Source: Colias croceus (taxonomy: Eukaryota; Arthropoda; Insecta; Lepidoptera; Pieridae). Taken from it: DNA of 64,000 nt. Location: NCBI RefSeq assembly GCF_905220415.1, contig NC_059549.1:3782001-3846000 (forward strand). Direction: 5' to 3'. A program made the translations under genes and the position numbers. Below are positions 24,924 through 39,287 of this stretch, in pieces. The notes under the pieces were generated by a model. It was given only the letters and a program-made list of their open reading frames with translations. It searched no databases and was not told the origin of the DNA. Each line of letters opens with the position of its first letter. The stretch's first letter is position 1.

Positions 24924-25739
24924 TTCAATGTAATTTTCAGTTCTAATATAAAAACTGTTTCCAGACATTTTGTTTATTACTAAAACATGTTAAATGGAAA
25001 ATAAATATTGAATGATGTTAGCATTCGCAATTTGTTAAAGGCATCTAAATTGCTTATAAAGTAATTCTTTGCAGACTTTGAAAGCATTATTTGTGATCTT
25101 TTATCGCGATAAATTGGAAAATATGGTATAGTGTTTGTGTGACGCGTGTTTGAATATGTAAATTTTTACTTTTTGCCATCTCGTGATAAAATTGAATTTA
25201 GAAGAATCAGTAACATGTAATTAAAAATATAAGTTGGTTGTTGTTATTTAAATGAAATGTCAATATAATAAAGTTACAGTTTCAATTAAGAAACATGTGC
25301 TAAATGTCACCATCGAATCTATACAGCAAAATAAACATAAACAAGGCAGAAAGGCTTTTTTTTATTCGAATGCGTAAATTTAATATAGTCATAGTAATAT
25401 AGACTTATAGTTCACCTTACTACTACCACCCTTACCCTTACATACAAAAGATTTACGTATTATACAAGTATCAACGAGCTAAATAACCATGTTTATATGT
25501 TTATAAAGATAATTCGTACAGAAGCATCGCTACATTGCCTTCCTTAACGACCTTTTCGAATCCGTTTAGGGTTAAAGGTTATTTCGGTCGTATGTGAGTT
25601 CATTGAAAGCCTTAAGGAAAATTTTCTCTGGTTTTAAACGGGTTAGGGGAGGGAAACATTTTCTTATCTTACGTGTGATGTTTATGCTTAGATAGGTGTA
25701 CTAAATGATGGTTTAGATGTGTAAAAATGTCGAGTATGA

Positions 25740-25900
25740 ATAAAGATTTTTAGGGTTTATACCCTATTACTCTGCAGACTTAACTGTCTGTCTGTCTGTA
25801 CGTCCGTCCGTCTATCACTTGTATCTCATGAACCGCAACATATTATATCCAGTTGACATTTTCAGGAATGATGTATTTCTGTAACATAAATATTTGTGGG
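25740..25900. repeat. Repeat fragment with (TGTC)n tract
   Basis: Contains CTGTCTGTCTGTCTGTACGT followed by TATCTCATGAACCGCAA, a combination remembered as an interspersed repeat in moth genomes. No ends could be defined. Confidence 0.35.
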
Positions 25901-28220
25901 TGTCTTGGCCATCATCATTATTCATCAAATATTATGATAAAAATAGACATTGAGTATAGGAAAAGAGAAGAGTTGAAATCCTGTTTCGGAAAAAGGGTTA
26001 AAATTGAATATTACTGAACAATTATTCGAAAATGAAATTTGGTACACAAATCTAACCAACCACAAACCCATTGGAAAATCTTAGTGGATTGAGGTCCAAA
26101 CTCAGACTTGAATGCCGTTAGAATACTAATAGACCAATGAAAATCTTGATAATGTTAAAATCAATCCAATGCAGCTTTCTATAAAGTAACCAAATCTTTA
26201 CAAATTTTATGTAGTGTTCATGTATTTTTACTTAAAAAGAAAACAGCTTATACATTTCTAATATTTTGTAATTAATCCATTATCTTATAAGTACTTAATT
26301 CACAAACATGGTTCACATTATTCCCAAATCAAATTCAAGCCCGTTCCAGAACAGAGTTTGATGTTTATTTTCTCAAAACATTTTTATATAGAGTACAAAT
26401 AATTACCAATTCCATATATAAACTAAAAGCTATCTAACGTATCAATTACGAGCATAATGACTGACCCACTGAATGGCATAAAGGCAGCCGAATATAGGAG
26501 AGTAAAATTTTGTTACCAATTGATTGCAGTGAAAAGTGAAAACCTTTGTTGTATATAACTTGCCTGTACATTCGTTTATTGTATATTGATTTCATTAAGT
26601 TGAAATAGCGTTTATTTTAAGTAATATCTGTTTCAGTGAAATCAATTTTGCTATAATATATTGTGTGAATCAAATTTAAATATGAATATATATAATATAC
26701 AAATGTAAATATCTCATTTTTAGTATGAAACTGTAAAGCCCCCATTTATGTGTGATTGAGAATAATTAAATTAATAATAATAATAACTTCAATAAATTAT
26801 ATTAAATGCAATTTTATACTTTTGTTTATACCAATTTTATATATAATCTTGACTGAAAACTTATCGTATTTGTATATTAATTTATTATTAGATTAATAAT
26901 AATTAAACAACAAGAATTAGATTTATTTACATACCTAACATTTTTACTTTGCCACAATTTCGTTACCAATATACGGTAGTGTGATACATACTTACTAATA
27001 TATTTTATTGATATAGATTACTCATAGCATCGTATAAGTATATCAATGTCAGATACATACATCATGCTATAGTCCTTTTGTCTTTGACACCCCCCTCACT
27101 ATTTGATTTATAGATTCCTTCGTTGACTTGTCTCCCGCTTTATTAATGAATTTATTTAAACGCTAATGAACAAGTTTCCTTAGAGACAAGTGAAACCAAT
27201 TTATCTGGATTTGAAAGGCTATTTCGATTGTATTGGTTCGGTTTATTGTGAGAGTTTGGTATGATTATGACGTCTGTGTTTTTTGTAACGTCTGTAAGGT
27301 CGTATAGCTATGATCATAACAAAAATAAGTACAAAGTCACACGAATTTTATAAGCATTAGAATCGAAACAACGACTCTACCGTCTTTTCTTTACAAACAA
27401 CATATTTACTATCCTTTGATGTTGTAATGTGAATTGTTTAAATAATGTTAAATTGACCCAATACCTTAATGTAGGGAAAATACAAAGCTATTGAACAGAT
27501 GAACTGCTTGTCCATTGAGATCAATCGAGATAAGAATCTATTGCGAAAATTGGCAGAAACAGTTCAAATATTAAAACAATATATACAACACACAAACAAA
27601 CGACAACCAAACACCTACCTTCGGTTTTTCTAATTAGCCTCCACTTGGAGAAAAAAATCAACACTTCTTGATTATAATTTATAACCAAACAAATGAAGCA
27701 TTCAAGCACAACTTTAAACACATCAGCTTAAACATTCAGTCTATTCCCTTCAGATAATAGGCTCTAACAAGAACAAAAGCAATGATCGATTTTAAGCAAT
27801 AATCATTCCATTACCGACATCTAGTTAGCAAGCAAACGCCGATACTCCGATGACGGATACAAAGTGCACTTTATCTTCAAAGTACTCATTAACTCGTCAA
27901 TAATTAATAACCCCCATTTCCTCTACAATTACTTTACATCGGTTTGATTGATTTCCGTGTATTAGATTTCTCGCTGGACCAGATATTATATTTAATTAAC
28001 GAGCTGTAAGCATTTATTTAGATAAGGACGGAAAGCCTGATCGAACTGTCAATGTTTTTTAAATGAAATTTGTATTTATTGAGAAGAGAAATAATTTATA
28101 GCGTAAGTTTAATTGTAATATATGATGTCGTAGATAATTTTTCATTCCCTTGTTTATAACTTGCGAGTTTGTTTCAGTTTGCATTTACAATAAAAAAAAT
28201 TGTCATCGAACGCTATTACA

Positions 28221-28253
28221 AATATGAGTATTATAATTGTTAATACTCATATT
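28221..28253. repeat. Perfect 13-bp inverted repeat
   Basis: AATATGAGTATTA and its exact complement are separated by 7 nt (TAATTGT). AT-rich hairpin, no other context. Confidence 0.6.
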
Positions 28254-31200
28254 ACTATGTTGTCATAGTACCTACTGTAATGAAAAATCAAGTTTTATCG
28301 TTAGAATCGTGGTGAAATAAATAATACACTTACAAAGCTGACTATCATCATCTACTTTTATCAATCCTTTCTCTTTTCATACAGATTTTAAACATTTTTT
28401 AAAACAACTAACCCTTCACAATACAATCCATATCTTCGTTTCATCAAAACACTATAAAAAATCATAATAATAGCTAAAACTAAAACAATATTTGTACATT
28501 TTGATCCGCGCTTACCTCTTCATCAATAGAATAGCGGGCTTCATATTGCAACCGTGCATTCATACCTTTTAAAATGCTTTCAGAGCTTAATTAACTCTCA
28601 AGTGAATACGGAACCTCGTAACGGGTTTTCAACTGGAGTTTTTTTATTCCCACTCATTCAAGTAACTTTTCGAAATTAAATATTTTAAAGGATTCGCGTT
28701 TTTTTAATGTCTCAGGTGGAATTTTATCAGTTTTGATTTTTGATGCGAAATATTATTATTAATTGGTTTATTTCTTCGAGATTAATTAATAACGAATAAA
28801 TTAATAAATATTCAATAGATTAAATCAAAGCTGAGAAGGAATTACGTTTTTGGTCCAGAATTCGTAGCGTTAAGATTTAGGGTTCATTTTGCGTCAGGGT
28901 AAGTTATTGCCTCGTGAACATCTGGGCCGACGTTAAATTAGACATTTTATTGACCTTGTAATTAATGAATGAATATTATTTTCCTAAAAATATATAATAT
29001 ATTTTTATAATATCCTGATATTTTCTTAAATATTATATTTTTTGCTCTTACGAATTTTCTCCATTACATGGAATAACGGATAGGCTATGTAAAAAAGTTT
29101 AATTTCGACACCGAAAATAAATTGTTATAAACATAGATAGGTACATAATTATAATTTATTAACTCTGTGCGTTTAGAAATAGATATACGTCAACACCCAT
29201 GTAATGTTCTTTTTGTCGCAATTAAATATAAGCAAAATAGCTTATATACTAAAATATTAAGAGCATTTCAATTACACTTAGTACCACTAAAACAGTTTTC
29301 TTTTTCTAAAGCATCAAATCTAAGATCTTTAGATAAGTGCCCTTAATGTAAATCTAAATCGGTATTCACTAATGCTAACATTAAGAACATTATTAATGTA
29401 GAAAACGAGCAAAATGTAGCATTAATATTCTAATATTCCACGCCACTATTAGAGCATTCCTTTTCATGTGCAAATATTCGGTCACGCAGCTTCTCCCACC
29501 GTTTTATTTGTGAACTTCTACGTAATTCAACATCACAAATACCACAGCGAGGAAACATCAAAGCTTTCAAACACGTTCAGATTGATTTTTCCATGGCTTC
29601 CTGATTGCGTCTATTAATTAAAAATGGCGGGAATATTATGGTAAGTGAATGGGTCTTAATGAATGTCTATTCTGCGAAGTGGGTCGGAGGCGAGAAGACG
29701 TATAATTACTGAGCGGTTGCCCAGATAGGTTACTGCACTTCATTTCATTGTTTCAATAATTACTGCAGATATAATGGAACGGTAACGCATTCAGCGAAGT
29801 TCGGGCTGCATTTAATGAATTTAAAAATGCGAGGATTATCATAATGAGAGGATTTAATCTAAAGTTCGAAAGCGCATTTCTAAAGAGTTCAGGTGCAATT
29901 TTGCGGAAGAGTGTGAATTTGTACTGGGGCTGGAAGCGGTGGGATTTTTAAATTAGTTTGTTAATTAGTTAGTGGATTTTTTCTGAGGAATGCAAATGTA
30001 GTAAATAATTATGTAAGTTGTATATTTTTAGAAGTGTTCTAATTCTTATGATACGATGGATGGAAATTATTTCCACAATTATGTATGGAAAAAGAGTATG
30101 AATTATTTGCTCTGGGGGCTGGAAGCGGTGTGATTAATTAGTTACTTATAATATGTACTAAGTACTTTTCTGAGTAATGCAAATAAAGTAACTGTCGATA
30201 ATAGAAATGAATGAGTTTCTCTTGGAAGTGTATAAGTGGTATATTTTTAGTACAATGTTCCAATTATTATCATAAATGAGGGGATGTAAACTCAGAGTAC
30301 TTTAGTCGATCGCTATTATATCGTTCGATTTTATCATATTTTTTGAAAACGTGAAGTAAATTCCTATAAAAATAAAATATGATTTTTTTATTTTCATCCA
30401 AAGCATTTGGTATTATTATAAAGCTTTGATGTTTTTTGTATATGTGTAAACAAGAATTTATTACATACTACATATTAATATTAAAAGACGTTGGGATATT
30501 ATCAATACGCCTAAAAAAACATAGCATGTAGAAATAAAACAGGGTTACCTACAAGATATTTTCAATAAAATAGATTCCTCATTAGCAAGTAAAATTATGC
30601 TGTTCTCTTTATCGATTCAGAATTAATTACTATACGATTAAAAAAACAACATTGTATTTACGTTGACGAATGTGTTAATGCCCTAGTAACATTATACGAT
30701 TTAACTAGAAAGATTCACTATCACCACTCTTACATAGAGATGACATTACTATTAATCGTGTCCGGTTAATATCTAGGCATGATCTTTCATTATTAGGGTT
30801 GAACAAAATAGGTATATGCATCACTAATAAAATAAAAAAAACTGATACTTTTCCTTTTTGTTTAAACATAACACAATAATTATGTAGGTATATGATGTTA
30901 GATAAAATCGTCCACGAAAGATTTTTTTTTGCAAAACCAGCTAGAAGCAGTCTTGCAAAACTGTTTACAAGACTGTTTTCAGCCCATTCAGAGATCTGTG
31001 AGACATTCGCGTAATAAAAAGATTTACTATTGCGCTCTTTTTTACATCTTTAATATTTTTATTAAATCAATCTTAACAATAAAACTTGCTTAACATTCTT
31101 CAAACACGATTCTAAAAATGAAAGCCCTATAATCATTAAGGTAAATACAGATGAGGCGTCCTAGATTGAACACAAAAAGATTAAGGACACCCACGTATTT

Positions 31201-32095
31201 TATCAATAATCCATTACGAATATTCCGAACAATAAGGTGCTATCAGAATGGCTGCTATCTCTGTCGCCATGATGAATAGCAGCCAGTGTACATTAGGAAT
31301 GTCAATAAATAAAAAGTAAATAGATGCCCATCGCGAAGGAAATTTGAGATAGAATTATACGACTCTTACAGTTACGTCGAAAAGTCCGAACGTTGAATGT
31401 TGATTTGTACCTGAGTATGAGTTAAACGTTCTAACGTATCTACATAAAACGAGTATGATGAGTCAAATATAATATTGATTAGTAAGTTTTTGACTTTTAT
31501 ATATCTATTTGTATACTGGCTCATAAAATGCACGTGTCAAATGTTTCCTATTCCTTATCGTGTCTTCAAAGACGTGTCCCATTACAAGTTTATAGCAAAA
31601 TAAGTTTAACAAACTCATTTTATGCCCTTCCTAATTGAAAGGTTTACAGCGTTTTCATTGAAAAAGCCATAAAACGAAAATATAATAAAATAAAAATGGA
31701 ATTAACTGCAAAGTACTTTTCTTAACGACTGTACCAGCGACTCGAGCTATTAACCACGCGATAAACAACAATATCTCATTGATAATTAAAAAAATGATAC
31801 GTCTAAACTCTAAAGTAATGAAGTGTACTTCACTTGAAACCGGTAGCCTCAGATAAGTGGCGAGTAATGGCACTTGTGTTCATTTCTATCTTGTTAGCTT
31901 CGAACAAAGTGAACTAAAACGTACAAAATAGCGCTTATTACTATGTACTTTTGTTCAGTGATTGCTTTGATTTATCTGTGCGAAGAAAGCTGTAGAGACT
32001 GGCGCTTAAAAATTAATTTTATCGTATTTATAAGGATTAGATATTATGCTTTTTAGTATGTATCTATCGTGCTTGGGCGGAATTCTTAAATTCTT

Positions 32096-32152
32096 AATGT
32101 ACGTATGTACTGTATTTATAGGTGCTCTATAAATACAGTACATACGTACATT
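32096..32152. repeat. Perfect inverted repeat, 26-bp arms, 5-nt loop
   Basis: The arms at 32096-32121 and 32127-32152 are exact complements over all 26 bases, around the loop GTGCT. The left arm includes GTACGTATGTACTG. No target duplication or neighbouring repeat copy is evident. Confidence 0.85.
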
Positions 32153-35100
32153 ATTTTCTTAAACGAATATAAGTACTCTATGAAGTAGAAACCCCTATTT
32201 TACTATTTAGTTTATGTTTTTAAAAGGCTGACAATCACTTAGTGCTAAATATCACTGTAACATGATTTTAAACTAAAACACAAAAATGTATTTTGAATTT
32301 ATCAACCCCAGATATCTTAAAATTTTAGTAGCTGCATACTTAGCTCCTCTATACAGTCTTCACAAGTTACAAAACTATTAATAAAATGAACCATTTTTAA
32401 AATGAATTAGATTTTGCAAATAATGGTATATTATTACTTTTAAATTCCTATGCAACAAAATAGTAACCAGACCTAAAATGTGGTGAGGAAGTCGTATAAT
32501 ATTTTTTTGTATCCAGTACAACAAACAATAATTAAAATTAGTAGGGCGTAACTACATTGTTTCATGTTCAAGTGTTTGCAAATGTGCTATTTTTGTATGG
32601 GAATGGTGACTGTTATTTTTAGTAGGTATACGCAATAATGTGGATGATGTACCTTTATATAACTCGGACATAAAAGATAATTTTTATATGCTTATAATTT
32701 TTTAATATTAAATTAGTAAATTTTATTTCCGAATATTATAAAATTTACGATTTTAAAATTTCACACTTTATTATTTTATCTTTAAGTTAAATAATTAAAC
32801 TATGTTATAAAACAAACATATTATTACGCTAAAAGCTCTCAAACCTATCTATATCATAGAATTTGCTCCCTACAGGTATAAGGTGTAACAATGCACGCAT
32901 ATCTAAGCCCTGTATGGATGACTCGGAGCTTATCGTATAAAAATCTCAATATGAAGAATGTTACCTACCCTCGAGAGACGTTAAGATGTTATCCCGTTTA
33001 ATCTTTAGTGTTCGTTGGAACTTGCCACCACAATAGGGTAGTATAATGGTACACTTTTTGGGATTTTATTACTAGATGCGACGTGACAGATCGATTGTCA
33101 AGTCCGAGCTTTACTACTGATTAAAAATGGGTTCATAGATCTTTGATTACATTAAATTATGACACGTAACTTATGACCTTGAGGAATACTCCTATATTAT
33201 TTATGAATTTATGTGAGAATTTTTGTTTGTAAATTTATTTTCATTAGTAAACCAAAACATGTTGTTTTATGATATGTTTATTAGTTGTATAATAAATTAT
33301 GGTATTAAAAAAATGTATTTAACATTATTATCTTACCTGTTCTGCGAACACTTAATAAACAGATTATTTTTAAATAATTGTATTTTATAGGTATTACTAT
33401 TAGTAGAATATGATAGAGCGGTACCTACGATTGTACTCCGAACAATATCATCTATTTACATAATATAAAAACTATCAATAAATTAACCTTATATTAAAGT
33501 TTATTTTGACTTGTTTCTTAATGAAGGTTATAAAGAAGCTCTATCATAAATCCACAATCAACTACACATATTTCCCATGTAAATAGTTACTTAAAAATCT
33601 GTAATAGGATGACTTATGTCAATTTGAATACCTTTTTTGTACATACCACACATGACGTCCGTAGCTAATTTAGGTAGCATTGTGCACCTCTGACCAACTC
33701 AATGAGATTATCAAGCCTGTTGGGAGTCATAAATCATAACTCATAAACATTTTTGATGTAACCTTTCAGTCTTGCTTCCTTATCTACTTAAATTTAAAAT
33801 TACCCCTATGCAAAAGAAATAGAGTCTAAAATTCAACAGCAAACAATCACATTTTTATACATCATAGATAAAATGACAAGCGAAGTTAATATTCCGTTTG
33901 ATAGAACCAATTGTTAGTATTGTTACTAAGGATTTTAGAAAGCGAAAAAGTGTTTGTAATAATTGTACAGGACATGCATCAATCAATTTAAGCGAGTTTA
34001 TGGATGATCTTCGAATTTAACTTGATTTATGGCGTGATTTATTTTGTTTTGAAAGGCTTGCTATAATCAGAAAAAAAGACATAAATTATTTGGTACAAAG
34101 AGTTTATACTGTAACGAAATGAACTACATATTTGATATTGAAATAAAGTCCTTGTCTATAAATCACATAAAATAGATTAAAATACCTGTAGGTACTTGAA
34201 TTTAACAATAAATTTATGTTTATACATTGTCTTTGTATCTTAATAAATAATGTATTTTCTTTTTCAGACACACGTCGGAATTGAAACGAAGAAGCTATCA
34301 ATATTTCCAATCTTCAACTCAGCAAGTTTTCATCAAAGATGTTATAGTCATAACAATTAAACATGTGGTAGGTATCATCCATTGAGGCACACGAGCAGAT
34401 TCCCGATAAACAATCTTTTTATTGATGCAAGTAAATTGGAGCCCGTTTATTATAACCGAGGGAATTAGAGGCGCATTCAAACACTGTCCTATTGAGACCT
34501 CGGAAGGGAACCGAATCTGATAAGGCAGATCGGCGATAGGCCCCTTTTTCTTTTCGCGACACCTTTGTCATGACAAAGCCTGTGTTTGGCCGAATAGTGG
34601 CATCTGAATGGGCTGGTATTACGTCCTGCCCGGAGCTTACATCCCGCGAGATCGACCTCAGATATACGTACTCTTCAAAGATTTATTAATCTCACCGTTG
34701 GAACAATGAGGCCTTTTGGTAGGCACCTGGTACTTTTTTCTCATCGTATATTGAGTATACTCGACGCGTATTGAGTTTTTGCTGGGCGCTTGCAACGAGT
34801 AGGGACTAGGGTTGAGTGCGATTGTGGCCACTCTGACGTTCGAGAGCCGTAATCGTTTGACCGATGCTTTAAGTTTAATGGACCCTTTATTTACCTACTA
34901 GTTTATTTATGAAGAGGGAAACTTAAAAAAAAAAACTAATGCAAAACATAATAATTGAGAATGTAGAAAAACCTGTTTTTAAACTTTGCGTTTGCTTTTT
35001 CAAAATAAATTTAAATATGATTTTTGTCTAAAACGATAAATGATAATGAAAAGCATAAACAAATAAAACGGATAGCTAACAACACGCACATTAAATAAAA

Positions 35101-38100
35101 CACAGCAGTCTATTTAACATTCAAATATTAAGCAATCAGTTAAAACATAAAATTCGATATTTCACCTGTAAAATAATACTTTATAATTATAATCTAAATG
35201 TCTTCATAACAAGATGTAACATTATAACGCTTGATACATCTTAGATATCAATTCATTAACATTTCTATGACAGAGTCGTGTTTAGGTTGATAAAGATTAA
35301 TACAGAGACTGCGTCCTTACTAAAGTTTCAAGATCAGGTTTCTTGTTTAATTTGTCTAGATCGCGTGCGATGGAACGCTTGTTATAAATAATAGCTCTTA
35401 TCTCTACATCACTGTGGACACAGAAATACCCACACGTCCTGAAACTAAACGTTATATTAGTTTAGTTATCTCACGTACGAGATGTGTTTTAATTATTAAC
35501 ATAGGACGCTTTCTTGTATCTCAGGTACCGCGGTTCATATAGTTCGTATTTCTAAGAAAACTCGTAGTTACATTTTAATCTGTATGCATAATGCATTTTT
35601 GTGATATTTACGGCATTTATCTGTTTTGTTTACTGTCATCACTCTTTTTTATTAACTTTGATTTATTTTTACCATTAAAATTTAAGAAAGATTTATAAAA
35701 ATACGCCCTGAATTTTCAATGATTAAAAACCACACATTTTAAAAACTGCTTTCAATTTTATACAATGGGTTTAATTTAAACTAACACTTAGCTACTTTAA
35801 AATGAATGGGGACACTATAATGTTCAATAGATAATAATAAAGTCAGCTGCGATCGTGGTATCATGATAAAGGCCCGCATTTTGGCAAATAAACCACGGCG
35901 GGGCGCCGTCATAATATTTTAGTGTACACGACTGTATCACGACATCATTTTTTCTACACTGCGGTCGATAAATTTTAAACTACGTGACATCTACCTAAGG
36001 CTGGTAAAATTGAGATTTTTTATTTCGCATTAAAGTTACATTGTGGCGAAGTATTAATATAAAAAAAAAATATTTAAATCGTCAAGCACAAACTAAAAGA
36101 AAAGCTCTAAGTACGGGTAGTACCAATTATTATACCTACAGAAATAATGACAAAAACATCTACACATTACAAAAAAACAACAAAAATATTTAACCTGTCA
36201 TAGATTAAAAAACCTACAAATTAATGATACAATATTCAAGTTGATTCCATCCATTCCAAAACTAATGACGTTAACAAGCCAAAACGCAAAATCGACGAGG
36301 TAATGACTAATACATGATCGTTTTACAATCATTCATCACGGCTGCTCATTAAATCTAAATGTAGGCAGTTACTAAGTAAATGTCACATTGGGCATCATCA
36401 ATTTTGTATTATCTTTTCTATTAGCGTAGAGCTACCGGCATAATCTCTAGAACTCATAAACGATACGAGCAGCGGTTAACTGTTCTTGGTAACATTAAAT
36501 TTAAATATCAATATGGAGACTTTGTTGCATATATGGCAGCTTAAAAATAATTTAGTCTAGTAATACTTTGAATCGTGATGGTTAAACACAGAATGTTGCT
36601 GTATTTACAAGCAATGTTCTGTCTCGTATACCTACACAACAAATAAGCGGCATATTAGTGTTTATTATAAGATAGTGCAAGTTACTTTATAGTTTATACC
36701 ATACCTATATACAGGATATTTCTTAATAAGATGGAATTTTCATTTTGAAATTACTTTTTAAGGAAAAGTAACAGAAAACCATAGTCTACATGCCAAAATA
36801 GTGTATTGCCATCACTTCTAAGGTGTTTGATAAGCGATTGACTCTACCTTAATATCAATATAATACATATCCAATATATCAATAGTAAGAAATAAATCTG
36901 AAAAAATTGAGGCATTATCCAACTATCCACAGAAACGCCACTTTATTGTTGAAAAATACATAAATTATAGAAATTTAAAGTTCACCTCGTGTTTTGATCA
37001 CTCCCTCTTGTCCTTAGAACATCGAACAATGGAGCGAAGCAACCATCGAAAAAACTTCTAGTCCCCAGCATTTCTTTGTATTTGTGCATCAAACCGCCCT
37101 AAGAAATTTATTGTGGTTGAATGATATGATGTCTTTATTATACCTCCATTGTGTACTTATCTTGATTTTATGTGTTGTATTTAATGGTCATACCACATTC
37201 GTTGAAAAAAGCTTTGTTCAAACAGAAAACAAATATTTTTAGTGGTTTTTGACATTCATAACTATTTTCTCGTAATACGATATCGAACAATAACAGAATA
37301 CATTGTAAACAATGCTTCGATGGAATATTTGAATTTGGCATAAGAGTTATTTGTATATGAAAATTGAATTCGATATTTCAATAGAAAAGTAACGAATGTG
37401 GATAACGCAGCCGATAGTTCAACTTTATCGCAGATTCCTATTGATCCCGAAAATTGGTAGAATTGAATTTTAACCGTTACAATTTACAGGAGGCTGAAAA
37501 GTTATTTTTATATGGCTGCAATTTATATGTGAATTTTATTGTGTGCTATTTTTTGCTTTGTTTATTACGTTTGTAGTTTTTTTTAGTTTATATTACATTA
37601 CATTCCAGATCTTTTTTGTTATAATATTGATATGATAGTAAGGAGTCGGATTTCAAGTAGGCAGTAATTTTTGCCTTCCGTGAAGCAATTTATGTTCACA
37701 TTGCTAAGAATCAATAACTTTGCTAAATAACTCAACAGTCAAACCGACTTTAAAATTGTCCTAAATATTAAGGTAACAAAGGATGCCGTTGGACTGAGAT
37801 AAGAATATAAAGGGTTCTAAAAGGGTTAAGCTTATAAAAGTATTAAATAGAATATATGAAATATGACGTGATTAATATATGCCGTGGATACGTTTTGCGG
37901 TTGACAAATCTCTCGTTTGCGGCCGTGAAACTGTCAAAGGCTTATCATAACTTGGTACGGACAGATCTGCGGATTATCAAAATAACGTTACGAACTCTGT
38001 TATTTATTTAATATCCGATGGAGTTTATTTACTCTTTAATATAGACGGTGAGCTAAAATATTTTGGAAAAGCGTTACAACTTTACTTATTAATGCGAGGC

Positions 38101-38847
38101 GAATTTGTAGTTTGACGCATTTAATAGTATCTAATTCGGTTAAATTATAAATATAAAAAAAAAACTGCAATAAGTTAAAGATATACAAAATTGATGATGC
38201 CCAATGTGACATTTACTTAGTTAGTGCCTACATTGAAATTTAAAATTCAAGCAATTGAGATAATTATTATTTTAGAACGTTTTCAGCCTCTCTATTCAAA
38301 TTTATACTGTTTAAGGATGACAATTCTGCCAAGAAAACCTATCCAAACTGAGGAACAAAAGCCATTCTACAGCCTAAATGTTAAAAACTTAACAATTCAT
38401 TCCAGAGCACGATAAAAGTATAGATTAACTAAACAGCTTTTGACATAAATATCTTCCCAAAACCAACATTTCAATACAGGTTTAATATGTAAAATATATT
38501 TGAATATAAAGAAAACTGGATAAACCCTTATCAGTTTTATGTCTATGTCGAAACTCTGTTGGAACGATTTTCTAAATGCATTCTTAATTATCAGCGGAGT
38601 TACGCAGTTAAAATGGTATTTAAGATACGAGAGAAACGTATGAACGTTTCATATTTATGAGAGTAATTATCTGTGTTATTTATGAATTAATGATTGAGGT
38701 CATAATCTAATTCTGATTAAGGTATGTTTGGAATGGAAGTTGCGAGGTATGTTCGGTTAACGTTACGATAATATACCTTTACTGTGTACGCAAGTACCTA
38801 AACAGTAAAGGAATATTGAACACGGAATTATACGTATTATTAATTAA

Positions 38848-39023
38848 TCTATACTTAATATTATAAAGCTGCTGAGTTTGTTTGTTTGTTTGAACGCGCT
38901 AATCTCAGGAACTACTAGTCCGATTTGAAAAATTCTTTCGGTGTTAGATAGCCCATTTATCGAGGAAGGCTATAAGACCAACAGGAGCAGAGCAATGCGG
39001 GTGAAACCGCGGAGCACAGCTAG
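38848..39023 (+). mobile_element. Small non-autonomous Helitron, GCGGAGCACAGCTAG type
   Basis: Starts TCTATACTTAATATTATAAA and ends CCGCGGAGCACAGCTAG. The flanks are A (38847) and T (39024). A (TTTG)n tract sits near the 5' end. It is closely similar to 24767-24923, including GGTGTTAGATAGCCCATTTA. Confidence 0.82.
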
Positions 39024-39251
39024 TATACTATATGCTTTATGCGAAACTATCTATATCAGTTCAAGGAATGATGATCAAGTAGGTATTTTAAAAAGAGACA
39101 AAACTTTCATCACATTTATTTAGATCTTGTAAATATTTTCTCTATTTACGATAGACTATTTCCACAATTCAAAGAATAATACACTTCACATCTTTGTGAT
39201 AAAAGATAAGTCGTGATTTTTCACATGAAACGTAGTCGAAACACATTCGTT

Positions 39252-39266
39252 TGAATAATGTAACCT
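39252..39266 (-). repeat. Target-site duplication, 3' side of the R1-clade element
   Basis: TGAATAATGTAACCT, identical to 45576-45590. The last T abuts the poly(T) run (poly(A) of the element), so the true length is 14 or 15 bp. Confidence 0.93.
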
Positions 39267-39287
39267 TTTTTTTTTTTTTTTTTTTTT
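39267..39287 (-). other. Poly(A) tail of the R1-clade element
   Basis: 21 uninterrupted T on the plus strand, beyond the T shared with the target duplication. Its purity points to little decay since insertion. Confidence 0.9.

Larger units (their letters stand above)
24924..38847. other. Long AT-rich gene-free stretch
   Basis: About 14 kb without a recognisable gene or intact element. It holds a (TGTC)n/(CGTC)n tract at about 25786-25815, hairpins at 28221 and 32096, and two less AT-rich segments (about 29480-29960 and 34380-34870) that could be regulatory. A strong plus-strand splice acceptor (TATTTTCTTTTTCAG ending at 34267) is followed by 38 open codons. This remains unproven. Confidence 0.45.

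Noticed and set aside
25786..25815. CRISPR-like short repeat run
   Set aside because: Simple (TGTC)n/(CGTC)n tract with no spacers; the genome is eukaryotic.
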